Shown: in pieces, positions 23,489-31,551 of the stretch
Position numbering within the stretch: position 1 is the stretch's first letter
Layout of the letters: each line of letters starts with the position of its first letter
From: JBKQHQ01 sp052148715
GTDB lineage: Bacteria; Pseudomonadota; Alphaproteobacteria; Rhizobiales; Xanthobacteraceae
NCBI GenBank assembly: GCA_052148715.1
Contig: JBKQHQ010000017.1
Location: forward strand, 1 to 33,188
DNA length: 33,188 nt
Direction of reading: 5' to 3'
The notes under the pieces: model-generated
Told to the model about the DNA's origin: nothing
Seen by the model: the letters and a program-made list of their open reading frames with translations, nothing else
Database searches by the model: none
Position numbers and translations under genes: made by a program

Positions 23489-24643
23489 TTGGCTGAAGCC
23501 GCTCCCATGATGGGTGCTTCCGCGCCCTTGCCGACAGGGCGCAAACGGTGGAGCGGCATTGGCAACGGTGCGGATCCGTCTCCGTTCCAACGCGGCGCCG
23601 CCATCACGGCCGACATGGTGAAGCAACGCGCGCGGGAGCTTGGCGCCGATCTGGTCGGCATCGCCGACGCGGCGATCCTCAACGCCTTTCCGCCCGATCC
23701 GCGCTGGCCGCAGACGCCGGAGCGCATCTCGCCCTACATCAAGAGCGTCATCGTCCTGATCCAGCATATTCCGGTCGGCGCGTTCCGCTGCCGCTCGAAC
23801 ACCCCCGTGCAGTACATCGATATGCTGGTGCTGCGGAAGATGGACAAGATCGCCTACCGGATCGGCGAGGAGCTCGAGAGAGCCGGTCACCCGACCTTCG
23901 TGGTGCCGGCGCAGGAAACCGAGTGGTCCTACAAGCGGGCGAGCTACGGCCGCTTGTCGACGCGCCACCTCGGCGTCGAGGCGGGTCTCGGAACGCTGGG
24001 GCTCGAGGTCAACATCCTCACTCCTGAATACGGACCGCGGCTCTATCTCACCGGCGTCCTCACCGAATTGCCGCTCGCGGCCGACGCACCGATGACGGAG
24101 CAGGTCTGCATCGGCGAGTCCTGCAGCCGGTGCCTGCATTCGTGCCCCGGCGACGCGGTTTTGCATTTCGGCATCGACAAGCGTGGCTGCGCCGAGCATG
24201 CGCAAGAGTTCGGCTTCGCGCAGATTTTGAAATTCTTCGAGCAGGCCTTCGATGCGCAGGCGAACGGCACCGCGGCACAACAGGTCGCCGCGATGGCGCG
24301 CTCGCGCGACTTCTTCGGTTTCTGGCAGGGGCTCCTGCGCGTCGTGGGCTCATTCGGCGACTGCCCGCGCTGCCTTGCGGTCTGTCCGGTCGGCAACGAC
24401 TACCATGCACACCTTGCCGAGTCGCAGAAGGTAATCCCCGAGAAGACGCCGAAGAAGGTCACGCTGGCCAAAGACATGCAGGCGGCGCGGCGCCGCGGGG
24501 ACCCGGTCGCCGGGTTGAACGAGTGGAATATCCGTTGGGTCGGCGCGGAGGGCTACAAGGGAATCGTGGCGCGACAGCTGCAAGAGTTCAAACGCCTGCA
24601 GAAGGAACGCGCCGCCGCCGCGGCGCCCGACGGCGAGAAATAA
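23489..24643 (+). CDS. Reductive-dehalogenase-like cobalamin/4Fe-4S protein A
   Basis: Encodes 384 residues. The central segment 'HLGVEAGLGTLGLEVNILTP' followed by 'EYGPRLYL' matches the cobalamin-binding core of reductive dehalogenases more closely than that of QueG. Two 4Fe-4S clusters follow: Cys207, 212, 215, 219 ('CIGESCSRCLHSCPGDAV'), and Cys292, 295, 299 ('CPRCLAVCPVG'), with Cys234 as candidate fourth ligand. No Tat signal or membrane helix is present, so it is cytoplasmic, unlike respiratory dehalogenases. The ~30-residue N-terminus is poorly conserved; the start (TTG 23489) is uncertain, with ATG 23507 or 23616 possible. It is paralogous to the next gene. Substrate unknown; context suggests an aryl-CoA or its precursor. 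Confidence 0.75.
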   Translation: MAEAAPMMGASAPLPTGRKRWSGIGNGADPSPFQRGAAITADMVKQRARELGADLVGIADAAILNAFPPDPRWPQTPERISPYIKSVIVLIQHIPVGAFRCRSNTPVQYIDMLVLRKMDKIAYRIGEELERAGHPTFVVPAQETEWSYKRASYGRLSTRHLGVEAGLGTLGLEVNILTPEYGPRLYLTGVLTELPLAADAPMTEQVCIGESCSRCLHSCPGDAVLHFGIDKRGCAEHAQEFGFAQILKFFEQAFDAQANGTAAQQVAAMARSRDFFGFWQGLLRVVGSFGDCPRCLAVCPVGNDYHAHLAESQKVIPEKTPKKVTLAKDMQAARRRGDPVAGLNEWNIRWVGAEGYKGIVARQLQEFKRLQKERAAAAAPDGEK

Positions 24644-24651
24644 GGGACCGG

Positions 24652-25659
24652 ATGGTCGGCATCTTTCGCCAAGCTATCACCGCAGCCGACGTCAAGGCCA
24701 AGGCCAAGGAGCTCGGCGCCGATCTCGTCGGCATTGCCGACGGCGAGGTGATGAACGGCCATCCGCCCGATCCGGCCGATCCGCGCCGGCCGATCGACAT
24801 CACCGAGCTCGACTACAAGCGGGTCATCGTCCTCGCCAAGCATCTCAACAACGGCGTCGCCCGCATCATGCCCTGGGGCGACCGCACCAAATTCTATAAC
24901 GACGAGCTTGCGGTCTCGACGCTCGAAGAAGTCTCGCTCGAGCTCGTCTACTGGCTCGAGGATCTCGGCTACCCGGCGATCATCATTCCGCCGACCCACG
25001 TCGATCCGTGGCGCTACAACGACGATCCCAAACAGCACATGACAACGCTGCTGTCGCTGCCGCATGCGGCGGTGGAGGCGGGCCTCGGCACGCTCGGTCT
25101 CAATCTGCAACTGCTCACGCCCGAATTCGGGCCGCGGGTGATTCTCACGGCGGTCATGTCCTCCGTCGACGTCGAGCCGGACCAGCGGCGCACCGACAGC
25201 CTCTGTCTTGGTCCAAGCTGCGGGCGGTGCCTCAAGGCCTGTCCGGCCGACGCGGTCCAGCACTGGGCGCGCGATTGGGAGGCGTGCGACACCTTTCGCT
25301 CGCCCTACGGCTTCGCCAAGCTGACGAGCCACATCGAAACGGTGCTGGCCGAGCCGGACGCGCAAAGGAAAAAGGAGCTGTTGCGCAGCGAGACCACGTT
25401 CAACCTGTGGCAAAGCATTTTGCGGGGCTCGGGCGTGATCACGGGCTGTCGCCGCTGCGCCGACGTGTGCCCGATCGGTGACGACTATGCCGACATGCTC
25501 GCGGACGCGCTCGAGCAGATCGCCGAGGACACGGCGGCCAAGCAACTGCGCCTTGTCGACATGGTGAATGCCGAGCAACAGAACGCGCTGCCGCGGGACT
25601 ACGAGGCGCAGCACAGATGGATCGGGTCCCTCGCGCGGCCCGAGCGCGACGCGTCATGA
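24652..25659 (+). CDS. Reductive-dehalogenase-like cobalamin/4Fe-4S protein B
   Basis: Encodes 335 residues, a tandem paralogue of the previous protein. Both share 'KELGADLVGIAD' near the N-terminus and 'PHAAVEAGLGTLGLNLQLLT' followed by 'PEFGPRVILTAVM', the cobalamin-domain core of the reductive dehalogenase/QueG superfamily. Cluster ligands are Cys185, 190, 193, 197 ('CLGPSCGRCLKACPADAV'), and Cys266, 269, 273 ('CRRCADVCPIG'), with Cys212 as likely fourth. No signal peptide is seen. It begins 8 bp after the first gene, and its last bases overlap the ligase gene, so the three are one operon. Two divergent copies suggest a heterodimer or two related steps. Reaction unknown; epoxyqueuosine reductase is unlikely given the context and motifs. 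Confidence 0.75.
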   Translation: MVGIFRQAITAADVKAKAKELGADLVGIADGEVMNGHPPDPADPRRPIDITELDYKRVIVLAKHLNNGVARIMPWGDRTKFYNDELAVSTLEEVSLELVYWLEDLGYPAIIIPPTHVDPWRYNDDPKQHMTTLLSLPHAAVEAGLGTLGLNLQLLTPEFGPRVILTAVMSSVDVEPDQRRTDSLCLGPSCGRCLKACPADAVQHWARDWEACDTFRSPYGFAKLTSHIETVLAEPDAQRKKELLRSETTFNLWQSILRGSGVITGCRRCADVCPIGDDYADMLADALEQIAEDTAAKQLRLVDMVNAEQQNALPRDYEAQHRWIGSLARPERDAS

Positions 25660-26963
25660 GCGCGCTCGTTCCTACGCTCTCGCCGCCGAAATCCAAGGCC
25701 GCGATCGAAAAAATACAGGCGGAGCGTAAGCGCCACGCCGTGCAGCAGGCCAAGCGGGCGCCGTTCTTCAAGGGCAAGCTCGATCACGTGCAGGTCGAGC
25801 GGCTCGACGACCCGGCCGAATGGAGCAAGATCCCGATCCTCGACAAGGACATGCTGCGCGGCATGTCGGACGCCGAGTTCTACCAAAGCTTCTGCCTTCC
25901 TGCCGCTGAGGGCGACAGTATCTCGCAATACTGGCGCTCCGGCGGGACCACCGGCCGGCCTTTGTTCTATCCCCGCAGCCGTCGCGATCTCGCCGCGGCG
26001 ACGGTCGGCTTCTGCCGCGTCTACCACTGCGCCGGCGTGCGCGCGCCGCAACGGGTGCATTGCTCGTTCCCGCTCGGCATCCACCCGGCCGGGCAGATGA
26101 TGGCGCGCGCCGCGGAGGAATGCGGTCTGGCGGTGCTGATGGCGGGCGCCGGCACGACGACGCCGTCGGCGCTGCAGCTGGAGCTGATCGACAAGCTGCG
26201 CCCGCAGCTCTGGATGGGGATGTCGAGCTACGCGCTGCACCTCGCCAACCTTGCGGACCAAAACGGTATGGATCTTTCCGGCGGTTCGGTGGAGCGCGTC
26301 ATCTGCTCGGCCGAGCCGATCTCGAAGGCCAAGCGCGACAAGATCGAATCGCTGTGGGGCGCGCAGGTGCGCGACTCGTTCGGCATGACCGAAGCCGGCA
26401 TGATGGGGGCCGAGGACGGCGAGGTTTTGGGCTTCCGGATCTGGACCGACCTGTTCCACGTCGAGGTCGTCGATCCCGAATCGAAGGAAGCCGTTCCCGA
26501 CGGTCAGGTCGGCGCGCTCGTCGTCACGCCGCTGTTCACCAACAACATCACCCCGTTCCTGCGCTGGATGTCCGGGGATCTCGTGACCTGCGAGAGCGCG
26601 GCGCCCGGCGAGAGCCCGTTCTCGGTCTTCCCGGTCGTCCGTCACGCCCACCGCACCAGCGGGTTCTTCAAGGTCAAGGGCGTCAACATCGACCACGGCG
26701 CGTTCGAGGACCTGCTCTTTCGGCAACAAGCGCTCAATGATTTCAAGTGCGAGGCGCTGACGATCGGCTCAGGCGACATTTTGCGCGTCTCGGTCGAAAT
26801 CAAGCGCGGCTCGGACGCGCCCGCCGCGATCGCCGACCTGTCGAACGAGATCAAGCGCGTGTTCGAGCTCACCGCCGAAATCGTTCAACTCGAGCTCGGC
26901 ACGCTCGCGAAAGAATTCGAAGCAAGCATCAAAGCCCCGCGCATCGTCGACCGCCGCGGGTAG
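25656..26963 (+). CDS. PaaK-type aryl-CoA ligase (AMP-forming)
   Basis: Encodes 435 residues of the phenylacetate-CoA ligase branch of adenylating enzymes. Motifs are the phosphate loop 'YWRSGGTTGRPLFYPRS', 'MGMSSYALHLANLA', 'VICSAEPISKAKRDKIESLW', 'DSFGMTEAGMMGAE' and the hinge region 'RTSGFFKVKGVNIDHGAFED'. It would adenylate a carboxylic acid and form its CoA thioester in the cytoplasm. Start ATG 25656 overlaps the preceding stop (ATGA), showing tight coupling to the two reductive-dehalogenase-like genes. The substrate is therefore probably the same as, or a precursor of, theirs. The sequence does not identify it. A dedicated benzoate-CoA ligase already exists at 17109, so this one likely takes a different acid. 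Confidence 0.85.
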   Translation: MSALVPTLSPPKSKAAIEKIQAERKRHAVQQAKRAPFFKGKLDHVQVERLDDPAEWSKIPILDKDMLRGMSDAEFYQSFCLPAAEGDSISQYWRSGGTTGRPLFYPRSRRDLAAATVGFCRVYHCAGVRAPQRVHCSFPLGIHPAGQMMARAAEECGLAVLMAGAGTTTPSALQLELIDKLRPQLWMGMSSYALHLANLADQNGMDLSGGSVERVICSAEPISKAKRDKIESLWGAQVRDSFGMTEAGMMGAEDGEVLGFRIWTDLFHVEVVDPESKEAVPDGQVGALVVTPLFTNNITPFLRWMSGDLVTCESAAPGESPFSVFPVVRHAHRTSGFFKVKGVNIDHGAFEDLLFRQQALNDFKCEALTIGSGDILRVSVEIKRGSDAPAAIADLSNEIKRVFELTAEIVQLELGTLAKEFEASIKAPRIVDRRG

Positions 26964-26999
26964 AGCAGCTCGTTTTTTTGACAAACAACAGACCCTCCA

Positions 27000-27085
27000 C
27001 GTCATGGCCGGACTTGTTCCGGCCATCCACGTCTTCCGTACCAACAAGAAAGTCGTAGATGGCCGTGACAAGCACGGCCATGACG
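27000..27085. repeat. Long palindromic intergenic repeat
   Basis: Two 32-nt arms (27000-27031 and 27054-27085) are inverted copies with a few mismatches, around a 22-nt spacer. Each arm itself contains GGCC...GGCC symmetry (CATGGCCGGACTTGTTCCGG). This repeat type is widespread between convergent genes in Bradyrhizobium relatives and could terminate both the ligase operon and the thioesterase gene. Confidence 0.7.
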
Positions 27086-27108
27086 CGGAGAGGTTATTGT
27101 TTCATCTG

Positions 27109-27528
27109 TTAGCTCAGCTTGAACCGCTCGATGATGTCGGGGGGGATGGGGCGCGCCCGCAGGCGATCGCCCGGCTGGCGTTCGACCCAGACCCGCGTCT
27201 CTTGGCCGTCGGCGGCGAGTTGCCCGTCGTTCCAAAGCTCGTGCTTCACATCGAAGCTCGAGCGCCGGAATTCGCCGATGGTCGCCGTGAGCTCCACCGC
27301 GTCGCCCCACTTGACCGGCTGCAGAAAACGCCCCCGCACGTCGACGAGCGGCATGGTGACGCCAAACGTCTCGGTGATCTTCGCCGGCGCCACCCCAAGC
27401 GCATGCTGGAACAGCAACCAAGTGCTCTCGTCGAAGAACTCGAAGAACCGGCTGTTGAAGACGATGCCGGCAGGATCGCAATGACCCCATTCGATGGTGA
27501 TTTGCCGGCGGAAAGTCAGGTAGCTCAC
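27109..27528 (-). CDS. 4-hydroxybenzoyl-CoA thioesterase-type hotdog protein
   Basis: Encodes 139 residues with a hotdog fold. 'EWGHCDPAGIVFNSRFFEFF' followed by 'DES' matches the active-site signature of the Pseudomonas 4-hydroxybenzoyl-CoA thioesterase, where the aspartate (Asp18 here) is catalytic. The C-terminus 'GDRLRARPIPPDIIERF' also follows that enzyme. It hydrolyses an acyl- or aroyl-CoA to the free acid and CoA. In 4-chlorobenzoate degradation this enzyme releases 4-hydroxybenzoate; here it may recycle CoA from dead-end thioesters. It sits at the edge of the aryl-CoA island, convergent with the PaaK-type ligase. The family is clear and the substrate is inferred. Confidence 0.82.
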   Translation of the reverse strand: MSYLTFRRQITIEWGHCDPAGIVFNSRFFEFFDESTWLLFQHALGVAPAKITETFGVTMPLVDVRGRFLQPVKWGDAVELTATIGEFRRSSFDVKHELWNDGQLAADGQETRVWVERQPGDRLRARPIPPDIIERFKLS

Positions 27529-27612
27529 AGGCGGCTCATTCCATGCTGCACGTTTGGAGCATGTGCGACAGCCCGGAGAGAGAAATCAAGCATGCATTCC
27601 GATAGACCTTCA

Positions 27613-28341
27613 TTAGAACGAGCCTTCGCGGACCGCGAGCAGATCCAGCAAGGCCGTCTCCTCGGGCCGCGCCGCGATCCGCGTATGCACCGCGCCCGCG
27701 CTGACGAGAGGCTCGGCAACCTGAGACGACAAGCAATAGTGCATCGGCGCCAAACCTTGGCGCAGCAGGCCCGCATTGCGGCAGCAATCTAGATAAGCCT
27801 CGGCCGAGCGACGGGAGAGGTGCAGCACGCCCTCAAGCGCTCCTGCCGTGAGTGCTTGGCGCGCAACGTCCGGCAACGCCTCGGCCTTGACGGCACGATA
27901 CGCGACGGTGGTTTTCACCACGATGCCAAGCGCCGCGAGGTCGCCCGCAAGATCACCGCTGCGGTCAAGCGCGGCCACGTAAAGGAGCGGCGCCGCATCG
28001 GCACGCTGGTGCTGCGTGATGAGAGGGCCGAGCGCCCGCACGTCCTGGTCGGCCGAGATCACGGCGGAGAATCCAGCGGCGCGGGCAGCTTCCGCGCTGC
28101 GTTTCCCGACTGCGAAGACCGGAAGCCCGATAACCTCGTGCCGCCGCGGATGGGATGCAAGCCAGCGCGCCGCATTGGCGCTGGTTATGACGACCCCGCC
28201 GAAAGGGCCCTGGCCAAAATCCGCATCGGCGATCGGCTCGATGCGCAGCAGCGGTGCCGCGATCACGTCATGGCCGCGCTCGCGCAATAGCGCCGCGGTC
28301 CGTGCGCAGTCCGGTTCAGGGCGCGTCACGAGCAGGCGCAC
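27613..28341 (-). CDS. hemD: Uroporphyrinogen-III synthase
   Basis: Encodes 242 residues. HemD closes and inverts ring D of hydroxymethylbilane to give uroporphyrinogen III, the common precursor of haem, sirohaem and cobalamin. The family is sequence-poor, but the N-terminus 'RLLVTRPEPDCARTAALLRE', 'GGVVITSANAARWL' and 'PVFAVGKRSAEAARAAGFSA' are typical, and the position directly after hemC is decisive. The GTG at 28341 has GGGGA 6 bp upstream; a TTG at 28347 is too close to it. The start lies 13 bp after the hemC stop, so the two are one operon. Confidence 0.9.
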   Translation of the reverse strand: MRLLVTRPEPDCARTAALLRERGHDVIAAPLLRIEPIADADFGQGPFGGVVITSANAARWLASHPRRHEVIGLPVFAVGKRSAEAARAAGFSAVISADQDVRALGPLITQHQRADAAPLLYVAALDRSGDLAGDLAALGIVVKTTVAYRAVKAEALPDVARQALTAGALEGVLHLSRRSAEAYLDCCRNAGLLRQGLAPMHYCLSSQVAEPLVSAGAVHTRIAARPEETALLDLLAVREGSF

Positions 28342-28354
28342 GGGCAATCCCCAA

Positions 28355-29287
28355 TCAAAAGAACCCCGCGCCGGCGCGGCGCTTCAGCTCGCGGCCGGCG
28401 TCGGCGCCGAGGGCTGCGGCTTCGCCGGCGGGACCCACGCGGATGATCTCGTGCGCCTGACTGCCGTCGGGTTTCAGGATCATGCCGCGCAGGCGCAGCT
28501 CACCGTCCGCAACCGATGCGTAGCCGGCGATGGGCGTGCGGCACGAGCCGTCGAGCACCGCCAAGAACGCCCGCTCCGCCGCGATCGCGGCGGCGGTGGC
28601 GGGATCGGCGATGGCGCCGAGGAGATCACGCATGCGCGCATCGGCGGCGCGGACCTCGATGCAGACGGCGCCTTGTCCAACCGCCGGCAGGAATTCCTCG
28701 ATCGAGAGAATACAGGTGGCGGCGTGCGCAAGGCCGAGACGCTTGAGCCCGGCCAAGGCGAGCACGGTAGCATCGACCACGCCGTTGTCGACCTTGCGCA
28801 GGCGCGTCTCGACGTTGCCGCGAAAGGGGATGACGTTGAGGTCCGGCCGGGTGCGCTTGACCATGGCGTGCCGCCGCGGCGAGGCGGTGCCGACGGTTGC
28901 GTTCGGCGCCAGATCGCGCAAGGTCGTGGCCTTCGTACTGATGAAGACGTCGCGCACATCCTCGCGCGGCAGAAACGCTGCCAGCAGCAGCCCGTCCGGC
29001 AGGAGCGTCGGCAAATCCTTGGTGGAATGCACCGCGATGTCGATCGCGCCCGCGGCGAGCGCCTCCTCGATCTCCTTGGCGAAGAGGCCCTTGCCGCCGG
29101 CGTCGGCCAATGGCCGATCGGTGATCCGGTCGCCGGTGGTGCGGATGACCTCGAGCGGCATGCCTGCGGCATCGAGCCCATGTGCTGCGGCCAACCGCGC
29201 ACGCACTTCGTTGGCTTGGGCAAGCGCGAGCTTTGAGCCGCGCGAACCGATGCGCAGGAGGGCAGGCCTGTTCGAGGATTGCGCCAT
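28355..29287 (-). CDS. hemC: Porphobilinogen deaminase (hydroxymethylbilane synthase)
   Basis: Encodes 310 residues, the normal length. HemC polymerises four porphobilinogens into hydroxymethylbilane in the cytoplasm. Motifs are 'LRIGSRGSKLALAQANEVR', 'GKGLFAKEIEEALAAGAIDI', 'AVHSTKDLPTLLPDG', the arginine-rich 'TASPRRHAMVKRTRPDL', and the dipyrromethane-cofactor cysteine in 'LDGSCRTPIAGYA'. The frame is open far upstream (to 30850) antisense to tsaD, but ATG 29287 begins the conserved N-terminus. It diverges from tsaD, with 111 bp between start codons, an arrangement common in Alphaproteobacteria. Confidence 0.97.
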   Translation of the reverse strand: MAQSSNRPALLRIGSRGSKLALAQANEVRARLAAAHGLDAAGMPLEVIRTTGDRITDRPLADAGGKGLFAKEIEEALAAGAIDIAVHSTKDLPTLLPDGLLLAAFLPREDVRDVFISTKATTLRDLAPNATVGTASPRRHAMVKRTRPDLNVIPFRGNVETRLRKVDNGVVDATVLALAGLKRLGLAHAATCILSIEEFLPAVGQGAVCIEVRAADARMRDLLGAIADPATAAAIAAERAFLAVLDGSCRTPIAGYASVADGELRLRGMILKPDGSQAHEIIRVGPAGEAAALGADAGRELKRRAGAGFF

Positions 29288-29398
29288 CCGACCTCGTAAT
29301 GCTACCCCCCAGCTTACGATCGCTTCTATATTTGGTCGTACCGTCGGCGGCAAACGGGTGTCGGTTTGCGCAACAAGATGCTCCCTCGGGGTGACTAA

Positions 29399-30496
29399 GT
29401 GGTTGTACTCGGTATCGAGACGACCTGCGACGAAACCGCCGCCGCGCTGATCCTGCGGGACGAGGACGGAACCGGCAAGATTCTGTCCAACATTGTTTGG
29501 TCGCAGATCAGCGAGCATGCCGCCTTCGGCGGGGTCGTGCCGGAAATCGCCGCGCGCGCGCATGTCGAAATGCTCGACCGCATCATCAACCAAGCGATGC
29601 AGGATGCCGATCAGACCTTCGAATCGATCGACGGCGTCGCCGCCGCTGCCGGGCCGGGCCTGATCGGCGGCGTGATCGTCGGGTTGACCACGGCGAAGGC
29701 GATTTCGCTCGTCAACGAAAAGCCGCTGATCGCGGTCAACCATCTGGAAGCGCATGCGCTGACGGCGCGGCTGACCGACAACACGCCGTTCCCGTACTGT
29801 TTGTTCCTCGCCTCGGGCGGGCACACGCAGATCGTGGCGGTGCGCGGCGTCGGCGACTATCTCCGCATCGGCACCACGCGCGACGATGCGATCGGCGAGG
29901 CCTTCGACAAGACGGCAAAGTTGCTCGGCCTGGGCTATCCGGGCGGACCGCAGGTGGAGAAGGAGGCCGAGCGGGGCGTTCCGGGCCGGTTCGAGCTGCC
30001 GCGGCCGATGCACGGGCGCCCCGAGGCGGATTTCTCGCTCTCGGGCCTGAAGACGGCGCTGCGGCTCGAAGCCGAAAAGATCGCGCCGCTCAGCGACGCC
30101 GACGTGTCGGATCTCTGCGCGGCCTTTCAACGCGCCGTCGGAGAGATCATTTTGGATCGGCTGCGCGCGGGCATTCTGCTGTTCCGCGAGCGCGTCGGCG
30201 CGCCGAAGGCCTTGGTGGCGGCAGGCGGCGTCGTCGCCAATCAGACGATCCGGAAAATTCTCCAGCGCGCCGCGTTCGAAGGCGGCACCGTGCTCGTTGC
30301 CCCGCCGGTGGCGCTTTGCACCGACAACGGCGCCATGATCGCCTGGGCCGGGGCCGAGCGGCTCGCGCTCGGCTTGACCGATTCCCTCGACGTAGCGCCG
30401 CGCGCGCGCTGGCCGCTCGAGGAGGTCACCGGCGAACGGCCGCCGCAACCCGCAGAGCCCGCCAAGCCGCGCGGTCGCGCGCGGTGGCGTCTGTGA
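29399..30496 (+). CDS. tsaD: tRNA N6-threonylcarbamoyladenosine transferase
   Basis: Encodes 365 residues. TsaD transfers the threonylcarbamoyl group to A37 of ANN-decoding tRNAs, working with TsaB and TsaE. Visible are 'VVLGIETTCDETAAALI', the metal-binding 'AVNHLEAHAL' (H-x-E-x-H), 'FLASGGHTQIVAV', 'KLLGLGYPGGPQ' and 'LCTDNGAMIAWAG'. The start is GTG 29399 behind GGGGTGA. The C-terminal tail is rich in proline and arginine. gpsA follows 15 bp downstream, so they form an operon. It is an essential core gene with no anomaly. Confidence 0.97.
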   Translation: MVVLGIETTCDETAAALILRDEDGTGKILSNIVWSQISEHAAFGGVVPEIAARAHVEMLDRIINQAMQDADQTFESIDGVAAAAGPGLIGGVIVGLTTAKAISLVNEKPLIAVNHLEAHALTARLTDNTPFPYCLFLASGGHTQIVAVRGVGDYLRIGTTRDDAIGEAFDKTAKLLGLGYPGGPQVEKEAERGVPGRFELPRPMHGRPEADFSLSGLKTALRLEAEKIAPLSDADVSDLCAAFQRAVGEIILDRLRAGILLFRERVGAPKALVAAGGVVANQTIRKILQRAAFEGGTVLVAPPVALCTDNGAMIAWAGAERLALGLTDSLDVAPRARWPLEEVTGERPPQPAEPAKPRGRARWRL

Positions 30497-30511
30497 CGGC
30501 CGGCGCAGCGA

Positions 30512-31495
30512 ATGGCCTTCGATCGCATCGCGGTGCTCGGAGCCGGCGCCTGGGGCACCGCGCTCGCTAATATTTTGGCCCGCAGCGGCCGTTCCGTGGC
30601 GCTGTGGGCGCGCAATCCAGCCATCGCGGCCGCGATTCGCGAGAGCCGTGAGAATGGGCGGTTGCCCGGCATCCCGATCGAAGACCGGGTCGCGATTACC
30701 GATCAGCTTGCGGACGTTTCGGACGCCGATGCCGTTCTGCTGGCCGTGCCCGCGCAGGCGCTGCGCGGCGTCGCTATCGCCGTTGCGCCCGGCCTGCGCG
30801 AGGCCACGCCACTGATCGCCTGCGCCAAAGGCATCGAGCGCGGCACGCACAAATTCATGACCGAGGTGATTGCGGAGGCGGCGCCGACGGCGTGCGCGGC
30901 GATCCTATCCGGCCCGAGCTTTGCCGCCGACGTCGCGCGCGGCCTGCCGACCGCGGTGACGCTCGCCGCCGCCGACGAGGCGCTCGCCGCGGCGCTTGCG
31001 GGGGCGCTGGGCTCGACCTCGTTTCGTCTCTACCACTCGACCGACATCCGCGGGGTGGAGATCGGCGGCGCGGCCAAGAACGTGCTCGCCATCGCCGCCG
31101 GCATCGTCGCGGGCCGTGGCCTCGGCTCGAGCGCCAGCGCCGCGCTCACCACGCGCGGCTTCGCCGAGCTTTTCCGCTTCGGCAAGGCGTTCGATGCACG
31201 GCCGGAGACGCTGGTCGGCCTTTCCGGCCTCGGCGATCTCATCCTCACCTGCTCGAGCCCGCAATCGCGCAATTTTTCCTTCGGGCTCGCGCTCGGGCGC
31301 GGATCGACGCCGGCCCAGGCGACAGGCAAGCTCGCCGAGGGTATTTTTACCGCCTCGGTGCTGGTCGACATGGCGCAGGCCCGCGCGGTCGAGATGCCGA
31401 TCGCGACAGCCGTGTCGGCGGTCCTCGACGGCCGCCTGAGCGTCGATCAAGCCATCGAGTCGCTGCTGACGCGACCGTTTCGTGCTGAGGGATGA
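30512..31495 (+). CDS. gpsA: Glycerol-3-phosphate dehydrogenase [NAD(P)+]
   Basis: Encodes 327 residues. GpsA reduces dihydroxyacetone phosphate to sn-glycerol 3-phosphate for phospholipid synthesis. The nucleotide-binding loop is 'VLGAGAWGTALANILA' (about residues 6-21). 'GPSFAADVARGLPTAVT', the catalytic lysine in 'EIGGAAKNVLAIAAGI', and 'STDIRGVEIGG' are conserved. Length and motifs are normal. It is co-directional with tsaD. Its stop is immediately followed by the ATG of a truncated EVE-domain gene, marking the edge of the conserved backbone. Confidence 0.97.
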   Translation: MAFDRIAVLGAGAWGTALANILARSGRSVALWARNPAIAAAIRESRENGRLPGIPIEDRVAITDQLADVSDADAVLLAVPAQALRGVAIAVAPGLREATPLIACAKGIERGTHKFMTEVIAEAAPTACAAILSGPSFAADVARGLPTAVTLAAADEALAAALAGALGSTSFRLYHSTDIRGVEIGGAAKNVLAIAAGIVAGRGLGSSASAALTTRGFAELFRFGKAFDARPETLVGLSGLGDLILTCSSPQSRNFSFGLALGRGSTPAQATGKLAEGIFTASVLVDMAQARAVEMPIATAVSAVLDGRLSVDQAIESLLTRPFRAEG

Positions 31496-31525
31496 ATGGC
31501 CCATTGGCTGATGAAGAGCGAGCCC
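31496..31525 (+). pseudogene. EVE-domain protein gene, N-terminal stub
   Basis: The ATG directly after gpsA reads 'MAHWLMKSEP', the conserved beginning of EVE-domain (thymocyte nuclear protein 1-like) proteins, which often follow gpsA in Alphaproteobacteria. After that residue the family sequence stops and the frame continues through unrelated, antisense-coding DNA. The remaining ~125 codons are not in the window. I read this as a breakpoint where accessory DNA has entered or where a deletion has occurred. Confidence 0.6.
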
Positions 31526-31551
31526 TGTACAAGTAGACGGCCGAAGCAGAA

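Noticed and set aside
23489..25659. Assignment of the two 4Fe-4S proteins as epoxyqueuosine reductase (QueG).
   Set aside because: QueG is a single gene with a C-terminal HEAT-like tRNA-binding part. Here there are two tandem copies in an aryl-CoA operon, and the core motif is nearer to reductive dehalogenases. A search is needed to settle this.
29288..30850. A 520-codon upstream extension of the hemC frame, antisense to tsaD.
   Set aside because: hemC has a normal start at 29287 and normal length; the extension has no recognisable domain.
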